Part shown: positions 1 to 6,313 of the stretch, piece after piece
Layout: each line of letters begins with the position of its first letter
Numbering within the stretch: position 1 is the stretch's first letter
Origin: Jatrophihabitans sp.
GTDB lineage: Bacteria > Actinomycetota > Actinomycetes > Mycobacteriales > Jatrophihabitantaceae
Assembly: GCA_025966255.1 (NCBI GenBank)
Contig: JAOPVG010000490.1
Coordinates: 1 to 8,851, forward strand
Reading direction: 5' to 3'
Length of the DNA: 8,851 nt
Notes under the pieces: model-generated
The model's input: only the letters and a program-made list of their open reading frames with translations
Database searches by the model: none
Told to the model about the DNA's origin: nothing
Program-made: the position numbers and the translations under genes

Positions 1-43
1 GACCGATCTCCAAGGCCACGGAGCGATCCAACCCTGACCGATC

Positions 44-77
44 CGCTGGCGCTCGCCAGACCGGGCGAGCGCCAGCG
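44..77 (+). terminator. Perfect 14-bp stem-loop ahead of the ABC operon
   Basis: Arms at 44-57 (CGCTGGCGCTCGCC) and 64-77 are exact reverse complements around a 6-nt loop (AGACCG). No T-tract follows; the next bases are CTTGGGGTGGGG. Actinobacterial terminators often lack a U-tract, so this could end the gene to the left of the window. It could equally be a partial terminator or mRNA-stabilising hairpin inside a longer operon, as is often found between a binding-protein gene and its permease genes. The structure is seen directly; its role is inferred. Confidence 0.6.
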
Positions 78-93
78 CTTGGGGTGGGGCCGC

Positions 94-126
94 CGTGTGA
101 TCGACTGAAGCCCGGTGGATCACACG
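94..126. promoter_or_regulatory. 9-bp inverted repeat with 15-nt spacer, candidate operator or leader hairpin
   Basis: CGTGTGATC (94-102) and GATCACACG (118-126) are perfect inverted copies separated by 15 nt, ending 14 nt before the Shine-Dalgarno sequence of the first permease gene. The half-sites resemble CRP half-sites (TGTGA/TCACA), but the spacing is N19 rather than N6, so a standard CRP site is unlikely. It may be an operator for a dimeric repressor or activator, or a 5' leader hairpin. No convincing -35/-10 pair was found in 78-151. Confidence 0.4.
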
Positions 127-139
127 TCCAACGCAACAC

Positions 140-147
140 GGAGGAGG
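140..147 (+). promoter_or_regulatory. Shine-Dalgarno sequence for the LivH-type permease
   Basis: GGAGGAGG lies 4 nt before the GTG at 152. This near-perfect anti-16S match fixes the start of the first gene. It is the strongest ribosome binding site in the window, as expected for the lead gene of a translationally coupled series. Confidence 0.8.
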
Positions 148-151
148 CCGG

Positions 152-1027
152 GTGGAGAAATTCGTCGCGCTGACATTCAGCGGGCTCTCGCTGGGTGCGA
201 TCTACACCCTGGTGTCGCTGGGCATCCTGATCATGTACAAGGCCACAGGGGTGGTCAACGCGGCGCAATTCGGCCTCGTTGCGCTCGGTGGCTACATCGG
301 CTTCTGGGCGACCAAGGATCTCAACCTGCCGCTCGGCGTCGGTTACCTCGTCGTGATCGTGGCTATGGGGCTGGTGGGCGTGGTGCTCGAGCGGCTCGCG
401 TATGCGCCGCTGCGAAATCGATCGCCGGACACGGTGCTGCTCTCGACACTGGCCGGTGGATTTGCCATCGAGGGCATCATCGTCCTCTGGCAGGGTCCCC
501 AGCTGCGCAGCCTCGCCAGCCCGGTGGGCTTCGGTACTACCAAGATCCTGGGCGCGCCGGTCTTCAACCACTCACTGCTGATCATCGGACTGACGATCGG
601 TGGCGTGGCGCTGCTCGGCCTGCTGTTCACCCGCACGAGCTTTGGCAGGCAGGTGCGGGCTCTGGCGGCCGACCGGGACACCGCGCGGCTGCAAGGCATC
701 GCGGTGAACCGTCTTTCACTGATCACCTTCGCGCTGTCGAGTGCTATCGCCGGTGTGGCGGGCGTTCTGCTGGCGCCGGCCACCGCGCTGACTCCGGACA
801 TGGGCTTCACGCCCATGCTCTTCGCGTTCGGCGCGGCGATCATCGGCGGGTTCGGGCGGCTGACCGGGGTGGTCCTCGGGTCGGTCGTGCTCGGCCTGGT
901 CGAACAGTGGGGCGGCGGCTACCTCTCGAGCAGTGTCCGCGAGGCGTTCCCGTTCATCGCCATACTGCTCGTGATCGCGCTGCGACCCGAGGGTCTCTTC
1001 AAGGGAGAACTCAGTGGCCGTCTCTGA
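152..1027 (+). CDS. Branched-chain amino acid-type ABC transporter permease (LivH family)
   Basis: Integral membrane permease of a HAAT-family importer; with the next gene product it should form the transmembrane channel. The 291-residue length is normal for LivH. The protein is very hydrophobic, with roughly eight membrane spans. The N-terminal block GLSLGAIYTLVSLGILIMY (residues 11-29) followed by GVVNAAQFG (33-41) matches the family pattern G(L)xxGxIYxLxALG...GVxNxA. Residues 169-206, including ARLQGIAVNRLSL then ALSSAIAGVAGVL, form the cytoplasmic coupling loop that contacts the ATPase. The GTG start at 152 is chosen for the GGAGGAGG just upstream. The gene overlaps the LivM-type gene by 14 nt. 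HAAT permeases carry branched-chain amino acids but also amides, urea and aromatic or other carboxylates. With three downstream acid-metabolising enzymes in the same operon, a carboxylic acid substrate is more likely than leucine (inference). Confidence 0.9.
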   Translation: MEKFVALTFSGLSLGAIYTLVSLGILIMYKATGVVNAAQFGLVALGGYIGFWATKDLNLPLGVGYLVVIVAMGLVGVVLERLAYAPLRNRSPDTVLLSTLAGGFAIEGIIVLWQGPQLRSLASPVGFGTTKILGAPVFNHSLLIIGLTIGGVALLGLLFTRTSFGRQVRALAADRDTARLQGIAVNRLSLITFALSSAIAGVAGVLLAPATALTPDMGFTPMLFAFGAAIIGGFGRLTGVVLGSVVLGLVEQWGGGYLSSSVREAFPFIAILLVIALRPEGLFKGELSGRL

Positions 1028-2108
1028 ATCGGGCATCACCGCATCGAAGGAGAGCCCCCGTCCGGGCGCACCGGAGGCGAGGAAGAGCGGCGGAGGCGAG
1101 CGGCCGGCCTTGAAGTGGCTGCGCAGCAGGCTTCCCGAGTACGGCCCGCCGGTCTATCGCCGGCACCTGTACCTGCAGGTGGTCGTGTTCATCGTCCTGA
1201 TGGCCATTTTCGGTGCCGCGTTCAGCACCGACAGCTACCGGCTCGGTGTCATGGTCACAGCATTCACCTATGCGATCGCCGCGATCGGGCTCTACTTCGC
1301 CTATTCGCTCGGAGGCCTCTTCGCGTTCTCGCAAGCGGCGTTCATGGGCCTCGGTGCGTACACGTCTGCGAAGATCGGCGACGCGCACGGCTTCCTCACC
1401 GGATTCGTCGGCGCGATCGTCGTCTCGTTCGTGGTCGCGATCGTCGTGGGGCTGATCCTGCGACGCGCGAAGCACCTGTACTTCGCTGTCGGCGCGCTTG
1501 CCGTCGCCGAGCTGATGGGACTGGCTTTCGCGAACTGGAAGTTCCTCGCCGGTGACGAGTCAGGCGCGGTGTCCGGGATCGTGCCGATGCAGGTCGGCAG
1601 TCGCGTCTACCTGACCGCACAAGACCAGTTCTGGTTCGTTCTCGTGGTGATTGTCCTCGTCCTGCTCGTGAGCATGTTGGTCGAGCGGTCACCGATGCGG
1701 CGCAACGCGATAGCGACCAAGCAGGTTCCGCTGGTCGCGCAGGCCAGTGGTGTGCCGATCTACCGGATCACCATCATGCTGTTCGCCTTCGGATGCGCGC
1801 TGGCCGGAATCGCCGGCTCGATCGAGGCGCACTCAATCGGCGCGATCACACCCGACGGTTTCGGTGTCGGGCTCGCGATCGACCTGTATCTCATGGTGTT
1901 GCTCGGCGGACTGCGCTCGATCTGGGGGCCCGTCGTCGGGGCCATGTTCTTCACCTGGTTGCCCGAATGGCTTCGCTCGGTGCAGAGCTACGAGACGGTC
2001 ATCTACTCATTCCTACTCCTGATAACGATCATCGTTCTGCCGGACGGCATCGTCGGCACGGTCGGCAAGGCCGCGAAGGGGTTGATCCGACGTGCTAAGA
2101 GCCGCTGA
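1014..2108 (+). CDS. Branched-chain amino acid-type ABC transporter permease (LivM family)
   Basis: Second permease subunit of the importer, 364 residues, within the LivM range. Residues 1-50 are a hydrophilic, basic, probably cytoplasmic extension rich in Gly, Pro, Arg and Lys. About eight hydrophobic spans follow (roughly 52-70, 78-98, 128-149, 154-172, 204-223, 250-270, 287-312, 326-343). The signature SLGGLFAFSQAAFMGLGAYT (98-117) corresponds to the usual G.lSlGqAaFmGiGAYt block. The coupling loop is around 236-270 (VPLVAQASGVPIYR, then CALAGIAGSI). The GTG start at 1014 has AAGGGA at 1001-1006, a 7-nt spacing, and overlaps the preceding gene by 14 nt; the overlap at its end is 17 nt. The N-terminal tail could be trimmed if an internal start were used, but the Shine-Dalgarno supports the long form. 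Confidence 0.9.
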   Translation: MAVSESGITASKESPRPGAPEARKSGGGERPALKWLRSRLPEYGPPVYRRHLYLQVVVFIVLMAIFGAAFSTDSYRLGVMVTAFTYAIAAIGLYFAYSLGGLFAFSQAAFMGLGAYTSAKIGDAHGFLTGFVGAIVVSFVVAIVVGLILRRAKHLYFAVGALAVAELMGLAFANWKFLAGDESGAVSGIVPMQVGSRVYLTAQDQFWFVLVVIVLVLLVSMLVERSPMRRNAIATKQVPLVAQASGVPIYRITIMLFAFGCALAGIAGSIEAHSIGAITPDGFGVGLAIDLYLMVLLGGLRSIWGPVVGAMFFTWLPEWLRSVQSYETVIYSFLLLITIIVLPDGIVGTVGKAAKGLIRRAKSR

Positions 2109-2838
2109 CATCAGCGTCCACTACGGGGGTGTGTACGCAGTCAAAAAGGTGTCGTTCGAACTTCGGGAAGGGGAGGTGCTCGGGATCGTCGGGCCTAACG
2201 GCTCCGGCAAGAGCACCCTGCTGAACGCGATCGGCGGTCTTACGCGATCGTCCGGGTCGCTCGACATCGACGGCACAGCGATTCCGCTGAACCGTCCGGC
2301 GCGCCCGCGCCGCGCGGGTTTCCTCCGCACCTTCCAGACTCCACAGGTGTTCACCGAGCTGTCGTGTATCGAGAACGTGATGCTCTCAGCGAGCGATCGC
2401 CGCGGTATCGGTCTGCTCGGCTCGTTCCTGTCCCGTCCGTTCATGTGGCGCTCCGAACGGGCGCGCATCGACAACGCGAAGGCGGCTCTCGACCGAGTGG
2501 GACTCGGACACCTCGCGAACCGTTCCGCGGAAGGACTTGCATACGGTCAGAATCGCCATCTCGAAATAGCCCGAGCCATCGCCGCGAAGCCGAAGTACCT
2601 GGCCATGGACGAGCCGTCGGCCGGGCTGAACCAGGTCGAGACGTCGGCGCTGGCGAATCTGATCAAGTCCTTCGCTGCGGACGGAGTCACCATTCTCGTG
2701 GTCGACCACAAGATCGACTTCTTGCGCGGGATCTGTTCGCGGATGCTCGTGCTGCAACTCGGCGAGGTCATCGCCGACGGCAGCCCGGACGAGGTTTTCG
2801 CCAATCCCGCCGTCGTCGACGCTTATCTGGGAGTCTGA
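2092..2838 (+). CDS. ABC transporter ATP-binding protein (LivG family)
   Basis: One of two cytoplasmic ATPases powering the importer. In order: Walker A GPNGSGKST at 34-42; Q-loop RTFQTPQVF with Q82; an ABC signature LAYGQ at 149-153 within LAYGQNRHLEIARAI; Walker B YLAMDEP at 169-175; H-loop His206 in VVDHKIDFL. The 248-residue length and the ...DAYLGV C-terminus are typical of LivG. LivG proteins normally read LSYGQ; here the signature serine is alanine, while the partner ATPase keeps LSGGE. The GTG start at 2092 lies inside the end of the LivM-type gene (17-nt overlap) with GAAGGGG about 10 nt upstream. The following ATPase gene begins 1 nt after its stop. The family is clear; the substrate is unknown. 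Confidence 0.92.
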   Translation: MLRAADISVHYGGVYAVKKVSFELREGEVLGIVGPNGSGKSTLLNAIGGLTRSSGSLDIDGTAIPLNRPARPRRAGFLRTFQTPQVFTELSCIENVMLSASDRRGIGLLGSFLSRPFMWRSERARIDNAKAALDRVGLGHLANRSAEGLAYGQNRHLEIARAIAAKPKYLAMDEPSAGLNQVETSALANLIKSFAADGVTILVVDHKIDFLRGICSRMLVLQLGEVIADGSPDEVFANPAVVDAYLGV

Positions 2839-2839
2839 G

Positions 2840-3568
2840 GTGCTCGAGATCTCCGGACTGTGCGTGAACTACGCGGGCACCGAGGCCGTCGTCGATTGCC
2901 GGATGTCGGTCGGAGCCTCCTCAGCGGTGGCACTGCTGGGGCCGAACGGAGCGGGAAAGACCTCGACGCTCAAAGCGATTTCCGGCTTGGTCGAGTTCAA
3001 GGGGACGATCGAGTTCGACGGCGTCTCGGTACACAAGATGACGCCGGAGAAGATCGCGCGTACCGGCCTGGTGCATGTACCCGAGGGCCGGCGGTTGTTC
3101 GGCTCGCTCAGCGTGCACGAAAACCTGCAGATCGGGCAGACGTCGCGCAACGGCCGTACCGGCGGGTACTCGATCGACGATGTGTACGACCTGCTCCCCG
3201 CGCTTCGGCCGATCGCCAAGCGGGCCGGGTGGGCATTGTCGGGTGGCGAACAGCAGATGGTCGCGATCGGTCGTGGCCTGGTTGCGGCGCCGCGGCTGCT
3301 GCTGCTCGACGAGCCGTCGCTCGGCCTGGCCCCGATCGTGGTGAAGAGCGTCTTCGCCGCCCTCAAGGAGGTGAGCGAGCGGACGCCGATCCTGCTGGTC
3401 GAGCAGAACGCCGTGGCGGCGATCGAGCTGTGCCAGCGGGGATACGTCCTCGTTGACGGGCGCGTTGCCATGCAGGGGACGAGTGAGGAACTCGGCAGCC
3501 GGGAGGCGCTCATCGACTCCTACCTCGGCCAGTCCTCGCTGGCCGAAGTCGAGCGTCGCGCACCATGA
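2840..3568 (+). CDS. ABC transporter ATP-binding protein (LivF family)
   Basis: Second cytoplasmic ATPase, pairing with the LivG-type subunit. Walker A GPNGAGKTS is at 34-42, the family-typical VPEGRRLFGSLSVHENL at 80-96, signature LSGGE at 133-137 within LSGGEQQMVAIGRGL, and Walker B LLLLDEP at 153-159. The H-loop position reads LLVEQN, with Gln in place of His, which is normal for LivF. At 242 residues it is slightly longer than many LivF proteins because of a short polar C-terminal tail after SYLGQ. The GTG start at 2840 follows the previous stop by 1 nt and has TGGGAG just upstream. Its stop overlaps the next start in an ATGA arrangement (3565-3568), so the aldolase-like gene is translationally coupled to the transporter. 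Confidence 0.92.
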   Translation: MLEISGLCVNYAGTEAVVDCRMSVGASSAVALLGPNGAGKTSTLKAISGLVEFKGTIEFDGVSVHKMTPEKIARTGLVHVPEGRRLFGSLSVHENLQIGQTSRNGRTGGYSIDDVYDLLPALRPIAKRAGWALSGGEQQMVAIGRGLVAAPRLLLLDEPSLGLAPIVVKSVFAALKEVSERTPILLVEQNAVAAIELCQRGYVLVDGRVAMQGTSEELGSREALIDSYLGQSSLAEVERRAP

Positions 3569-4272
3569 CCGCAGTTGCACTCGACACTCCGACCGCTCGG
3601 CTGTATCTCGCAGCCGGCCGGCGAATCCTTTCGCGCGAGGGCGCCGGAAGCGCGAACTTCGGGCTTCTCGCGGCGCGCCACGCCGGGTCCGATTCGATCC
3701 TGATCACGCCGGCCGCGCCGGAAGACACGGTCACGCCGGACGACATCGTCGAAGTAGACCTCGAGACGCCCGCTGAGCGATTACCCGCCGGGGTTTCGCG
3801 CGCGGCGGGGATCGCCCTCGCTATGTTCCGTCGCCGCGCGGACGTGGCAGCGATCGTGCACACCCATTCTCACGCGGTCTCGGTGTTGTCAACGACTCGC
3901 GAGCCGATCGGCATGTACAACGAGATGTCGACACTGTTCTTCGACGAGCAGGTGGTCGCCGAGGACGACGGCGACCGGGGGTCCGCGGCGTGTGAGCAGC
4001 TCGCCTCGGCGCTCGGTGCACGCCGAGTGTTGATCTTGCCCGGGCACGGCATGTTCAGCGCCGCGCCGACGCTCGCGGACGTCGTGATCGACGGCGTCGC
4101 GCTCGAGAAGACGGCAACCTGGGACCTCGCGGCACGCGGCTACGGGGGAGCGCCGATCGTGCAGCTCCACATCGACCAGACGAAGCCCCTTTACGACCGC
4201 TACTTCCGCAAGAACATGTGGGAGGCGAACCTGCGCCGGCTGCAGCGGGACGAACCCGCAATGTTCGAGTGA
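3565..4272 (+). CDS. Class II aldolase/adducin family protein (possible lyase or decarboxylase)
   Basis: A 235-residue zinc-dependent class II aldolase fold, the family of L-fuculose-phosphate aldolase, ribulose-5-phosphate 4-epimerase and several decarboxylases. The metal motif HTHSH is at 99-103 (H99 and H101 the likely ligands) and the third ligand H161 is in the LPGHGMFS segment. N-terminally, SREGAGSANFGLLAAR (23-38) resembles the usual G..SGNiS.R loop and ILITPA follows. When aligned back from H99, the position of the catalytic Glu73 of FucA is alanine, so standard sugar-phosphate aldol chemistry is doubtful. The ATG overlaps the LivF-type stop by 4 nt and the stop overlaps the next GTG, placing it firmly in the transporter operon. 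Actinobacterial 3,4-dihydroxyphthalate decarboxylase (PhtC) belongs to this fold, so a decarboxylase role is possible but not shown. Confidence 0.85.
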   Translation: MTAVALDTPTARLYLAAGRRILSREGAGSANFGLLAARHAGSDSILITPAAPEDTVTPDDIVEVDLETPAERLPAGVSRAAGIALAMFRRRADVAAIVHTHSHAVSVLSTTREPIGMYNEMSTLFFDEQVVAEDDGDRGSAACEQLASALGARRVLILPGHGMFSAAPTLADVVIDGVALEKTATWDLAARGYGGAPIVQLHIDQTKPLYDRYFRKNMWEANLRRLQRDEPAMFE

Positions 4273-5222
4273 GCGGCCGGACGCGCGTGAGTCCGGTGCC
4301 ACGTCTCGCCGTGCTGCCGGACGGCTCGGACGCGAGACCCGTCTCGCTTGCCGGGTTGACCGCGGCGATCGAAGAGGTCGGCGGCAAGGTGACGAGTCCG
4401 GACGAGGCCGAGGGGCTGATCTGGACTCGCTGGCAGGATCCGGCGCTGCTCGCCGCGACCCTGGCCGGACTGCCGGATGTGCGGTGGGTTCAGCTCGTGA
4501 CCGCCGGCATCGACCGGCTGGTCCCGGCGCTGGACCCGAGCCGGGTGTGGACGTCGGCGAAGGGTTGCTACTCGCGACCGATCGCCGAGTACACGATCGC
4601 CGGGCTGCTCGCCGGGATGCGGAGCCTGCCGACGTACGCGCGGGAGCGGACGTGGCGGGAGCAGCCGGCTCGGTCGCTCTTCGGTGCCGACGTAACGATC
4701 ATCGGCGGCGGCGGTATTGCCGCGGCACTCACGGCGATGCTCGGGCCTTTCGATTGCCGGGTCACGGTCGTGCGCCGTGGTCCCGGGGGAGTGCCGGGGG
4801 CTGCTCGCACGGTGCGATCCGATCGGCTCGCCGAGGTAGTCCCGGGTACGGCGGTACTGGTGGTGGCAGCCGCGCTCACGCCGGAGACCGTCGGCATCGT
4901 CGATGCGCCCACGCTGGCCGCGCTCCCGGCCGGTGCATGGCTGGTCAACGTCGCGCGGGGACAGCACATCGTCACCGACGCACTCGTCTCGGCGTTGGCC
5001 GAAGGGCATCTGGGTGGTGCTGTGCTCGATGTGACCGACCCCGAGCCGTTGCCGGCCGACCATGCGCTTTGGGGTTTCGACAACTGCCTGATCACACCTC
5101 ACGTGTCGTGTCCAGCCGCGCTGTCCGGGCCGTACCTGCTCGCGCGAGTTCGCGACAACGTCGAGCGTTTCGCGAACGGCAGACCGCTCGCCGGCATCGT
5201 CGACGTCGATGCCGGGTACTGA
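4269..5222 (+). CDS. D-2-hydroxyacid dehydrogenase, NAD(P)-dependent (GhrA/GHRB-like)
   Basis: Cytoplasmic oxidoreductase interconverting a D-2-hydroxy acid and a 2-oxo acid. In the 317-residue form: substrate-domain motif WVQLVTAGIDRL (73-84); Rossmann loop GGGGIA (146-151, GxGxxA in place of GxGxxG); end of the second beta strand VTVVRRGPGG with Arg169-Arg170, favouring NADP(H) over NAD; the catalytic triad Arg230 (VNVARG), Glu259 (DVTDPEPLP) and His278 (ITPHVS). The reading frame is open further upstream to a possible start at 4218, but GTG 4269 is preferred because it overlaps the aldolase stop as GTGA and avoids a 55-nt overlap; GTG 4287 is another option. The end overlaps the next gene by 14 nt. 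The hydroxypyruvate/glyoxylate reductase-like branch is the best guess; the true substrate is unknown. Confidence 0.85.
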   Translation: MSGRTRVSPVPRLAVLPDGSDARPVSLAGLTAAIEEVGGKVTSPDEAEGLIWTRWQDPALLAATLAGLPDVRWVQLVTAGIDRLVPALDPSRVWTSAKGCYSRPIAEYTIAGLLAGMRSLPTYARERTWREQPARSLFGADVTIIGGGGIAAALTAMLGPFDCRVTVVRRGPGGVPGAARTVRSDRLAEVVPGTAVLVVAAALTPETVGIVDAPTLAALPAGAWLVNVARGQHIVTDALVSALAEGHLGGAVLDVTDPEPLPADHALWGFDNCLITPHVSCPAALSGPYLLARVRDNVERFANGRPLAGIVDVDAGY

Positions 5223-6285
5223 GGCGCTCGGCGTCGACTATGCCGACCTCGATCAGGTGGAGGCGTCGGCGAAGGACATCCTGCATCCTGCGGTATACGA
5301 CTTCTTCGCCGGCGGTGCCGGCGACGAATCCGCACTGGCAGCGAATCTGGCGTCGTGGCGCACGATCCGGCTACGCCCGCGCGTCCTGCGTCCCGCAGCG
5401 CACCCCGACACGTCGGTGACGGTGCTCGGCAGCACACTCGCCGCTCCGATCGTGATCGCACCGATGGGCTACCAACGCCTTGCTCATCCGGACGGTGAGC
5501 GGGCCACTGCGGTGGCGGCAGCTCGCGTCGGCGCCGCCATGACCCTGTCCACGTATGCGACCACGCGACTCGAGGACGTGCGAGCTGCAGCACCGGACGG
5601 CGTCCAGTGGTTCCAGACCTACATCCTGCAGGACCGAGGGCTCACCGCCGACCTGCTGCAGCGCGCTGCCGCGAGCGGGTTCACGGCGGTGCTGCTGACT
5701 GTCGACGCGACCGTCCCCGGTGACCGCCGCCGCGACCGCCGCCACGGCTACGCGCTGCCGCACGCGGACGGCATCGACCTGCCCAATCTCGGCGGCGTGG
5801 GACTGGACGCCGCTTACTCGAGCCGCCTCGAGGCGGATCTCGGCCCGGACGTGATCGGGTGGGTGCGCGAAGTGAGCGGCCTGCCGGTCGCCGTCAAGGG
5901 CGTGCTGCATCCGGACGATGCCCGCGTCTGCGTCGACGCCGGCGCCGCGGGCGTTGTGGTGTCGAATCACGGCGGCCGACAGCTGGACGCGGCGATGGCC
6001 TCCGCGGATGCGCTTGCGGACGTGGTGAATGCGGTCGGCGATCGGGCTGATGTGCTCGTGGACGGCGGCGTGCGGCGCGGTGCCGATGTCGTGCGCGCGC
6101 TCGCCCTCGGCGCGCGCGCCGTGCTCGTCGGTCGACCCGTGCTGTGGGCCCTCGCCCATGACGGCGAAGAAGGCGTGACGGCGATGCTGACGGCCCTGAT
6201 CGACGGCATCGGCGAGTGCCTGCGGATGTGTGGCGCCCCCTCCGCGACAGCGCTCGGCGCCGACGTGCTGGCTCGGGTGCGTTAG
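5209..6285 (+). CDS. FMN-dependent alpha-hydroxyacid oxidase/dehydrogenase (glycolate/L-lactate oxidase family)
   Basis: TIM-barrel flavoprotein that oxidises L-2-hydroxy acids to 2-oxo acids. The 358-residue length matches plant glycolate oxidase and bacterial lactate oxidase. Seen in order: YDFFAGGAGDE with Tyr30; APMGYQRLAHPDGE (84-97); STYATTRLEDV (114-124); WFQTYILQDR with Tyr138; TVD with Asp166; VPGDRRRDRRHGYALP (169-184) carrying the substrate-loop Arg; VKG with Lys230; and the signature SNHGGRQLD (252-260) with catalytic His254 and Arg257; then DGGVRRGADVVRALALGARAV for phosphate binding. Every key residue is present, so it should be active. The segment before ADLGPDVIGW is short, as in soluble oxidases without a membrane-anchoring loop. 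The ATG at 5209 overlaps the dehydrogenase by 14 nt; the Shine-Dalgarno is weak, suggesting coupled translation. The mycofactocin enzyme MftD is in this family, but no mft partners are visible. Confidence 0.9.
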   Translation: MPGTEALGVDYADLDQVEASAKDILHPAVYDFFAGGAGDESALAANLASWRTIRLRPRVLRPAAHPDTSVTVLGSTLAAPIVIAPMGYQRLAHPDGERATAVAAARVGAAMTLSTYATTRLEDVRAAAPDGVQWFQTYILQDRGLTADLLQRAAASGFTAVLLTVDATVPGDRRRDRRHGYALPHADGIDLPNLGGVGLDAAYSSRLEADLGPDVIGWVREVSGLPVAVKGVLHPDDARVCVDAGAAGVVVSNHGGRQLDAAMASADALADVVNAVGDRADVLVDGGVRRGADVVRALALGARAVLVGRPVLWALAHDGEEGVTAMLTALIDGIGECLRMCGAPSATALGADVLARVR

Positions 6286-6307
6286 CGGCCGCTGACGCAC
6301 CCGAGCC
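6270..6307. terminator. Bidirectional terminator at the convergent gene junction
   Basis: GGCTCGGGTGCGT (6270-6282) and ACGCACCCGAGCC (6295-6307) are perfect reverse complements. The 12-nt middle contains the palindrome GCGGCCGC (6285-6292). The left arm forms the last codons of the oxidase, whose stop is 6283-6285, and the right arm ends 6 nt before the stop of the opposing amidohydrolase (6314-6316). The symmetrical position at a 28-nt convergent gap argues for termination in both directions. There is no T-tract on either side. Confidence 0.7.
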
Positions 6308-6313
6308 GGACGC

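Noticed and set aside
1..37. Possible 3' end of an upstream gene: one plus frame stops at 35-37, shortly before the hairpin.
   Set aside because: Another plus frame has better third-position G/C here, and about 11 codons are too few to recognise a protein; no family can be assigned.
94..126. Standard CRP binding site.
   Set aside because: Half-sites fit but the spacing is N19 between TGTGA and TCACA instead of N6.
115..1113. Long plus-strand open frame overlapping the LivH-type gene.
   Set aside because: Composition is Arg/Gly/Pro-rich shadow coding in another frame of a clear permease gene.
4218..4268. Upstream extension of the dehydrogenase to a start at 4218.
   Set aside because: Would overlap the aldolase gene by 55 nt with a non-family-like N-terminus; GTG 4269 gives a GTGA junction matching the others in the operon.
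4200..5102. 300-codon open frame on the minus strand opposite the D-2-hydroxyacid dehydrogenase.
   Set aside because: Arg/His/Pro-rich translation without any family motif; antisense shadow of a gene with an intact catalytic triad.
5209..6285. Mycofactocin-pathway enzyme MftD (same flavoprotein family).
   Set aside because: No mycofactocin precursor or radical SAM partner genes nearby; the operon context is a transporter and hydroxyacid enzymes.
5371..6300. 309-codon open frame on the minus strand opposite the FMN oxidase.
   Set aside because: Antisense shadow caused by high G/C third positions; the plus strand has every residue of the oxidase active site.
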